5,818 nucleotides of DNA from Candidatus Aenigmatarchaeota archaeon. GTDB taxonomy: Archaea > Aenigmatarchaeota > Aenigmatarchaeia > GW2011-AR5. Location of the stretch: positions 1-5,818 of the forward strand of contig JAGVVX010000049.1 in the NCBI GenBank assembly GCA_018304565.1, written 5' to 3'. This document shows positions 5,383-5,818 of the stretch, piece after piece. A program made the translations under genes and the position numbers. The first letter of the stretch is position 1. Every line of letters begins with the position of its first letter. The notes beneath the pieces were generated by a model, which searched no databases, was not told the DNA's origin, and worked only from the letters and a program-made list of their open reading frames with translations.

Positions 5383-5811
5383 ATGACATTCAGAAAAGCA
5401 GCCGCATTGGCAGGCTTGCTGGTGCTTGCTCCTGCAGGAAGCCATGGTACACACATCACGCAGTATATCGATGCTGATGGTCCCAGAGTAAATGTAACTA
5501 TTGGCAGTTTCGCACTTTATAATGATGCAAGATTCGTAGAATATAAGTGCAATGGCTCCAGATGCGTGAGATCAGAGACTATTCTCAAAGAGAAAAACGA
5601 TGTATACAGAAGCCAGCGGACAAATAAACCGGTTGCCGTCGACGTCCCAGGAGGCCATATTGCAAGGCCCAGATTGCTGACACTTGATTGTGCAAGATCA
5701 GCTGCGCTAGCCCAGGAATTTGCCTCGCGAAAATCTGCAAGGGAATGGGCAAGATACATGTCAAATCATCTTGATTCTACAGGAATCCTTGCCGGCTGCC
5801 TGAAGTTCTAA
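5383..5811 (+). CDS. Small secreted four-cysteine protein of unknown function
   Basis: A 142-residue protein that I do not recognise. The N-terminus MTFRKAAALAGLLVLAPAGS followed by HG looks like a Sec signal peptide: basic start, hydrophobic core at 6-17, and likely cleavage near residues 20-23. The mature part has four cysteines, C56 and C61 (CNGSRC) and C103 and C139, an even number that would suit two disulfides outside the cell. It also has two N-glycosylation sequons, NVT (37-39) and NGS (57-59). No membrane segment follows the signal. A longer frame begins at an ATG at 5332, but that start would place the TATA box inside the gene and hide the signal peptide. The ATG at 5383 lies about 25 nt from the shared TATA box and is therefore preferred. 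It is divergent from the rhomboid gene, so joint expression is plausible. Confidence 0.65.
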   Translation: MTFRKAAALAGLLVLAPAGSHGTHITQYIDADGPRVNVTIGSFALYNDARFVEYKCNGSRCVRSETILKEKNDVYRSQRTNKPVAVDVPGGHIARPRLLTLDCARSAALAQEFASRKSAREWARYMSNHLDSTGILAGCLKF

Positions 5812-5818
5812 GGGCAGC

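Overview
The window reads as archaeal chromosome, most likely from a small-genome (DPANN-type) lineage. Four things point there: an archaeal 7S/SRP RNA, a HerA/DUF87 ATPase, a simple archaeal-type single-OB-fold ssDNA-binding protein, and TATA boxes placed about 25 nt upstream of start codons, which suggests leaderless mRNAs. The lineage call is inference; no taxonomic marker was searched.

Left part (1-1200): a TATA box precedes an SRP RNA gene (about 86-440). Its 5' domain, helix 5, helix 6, helix 8 and closing helix can be recognised. Two back-to-back hairpins sit in the 5' strand of its long arm. A cluster of three hairpins/palindromes follows (447-530), then a site-2-type membrane metalloprotease (574-1194). 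Middle (1211-4175): a minus-strand OB-fold ssDNA-binding protein ends 16 nt from the protease stop. Upstream of it lies a second three-hairpin cluster (1538-1602) that resembles the first in sequence and in distance to the next start codon. Then comes a HerA-like ATPase gene (1650-4175) interrupted exactly in its Walker A loop by a 431-residue intein with a LAGLIDADG homing endonuclease. The intein DNA is visibly poorer in G+C than its host gene.

Right part (4176-5818): an AT-rich islet carries a RelE/ParE-type toxin gene (plus strand) and, tail-to-tail with a 7-bp overlap, a 55-codon gene on the minus strand whose product looks like a RelB-type antitoxin. Next is a rhomboid serine protease (minus strand). 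It shares a near-palindromic TATA box with a divergent gene for a small secreted four-cysteine protein, and both start codons lie about 25 nt from the box.

Functional themes: protein targeting to the membrane (SRP) and intramembrane proteolysis (site-2 protease, rhomboid) on the flanks; DNA transactions (SSB, HerA-like ATPase) in the centre; and two selfish or mobile modules (intein, toxin-antitoxin-like pair). The least ordinary items are the convergent overlapping toxin/antitoxin-like pair, the repeated hairpin clusters including one inside the SRP RNA, and the bidirectional leaderless promoter.
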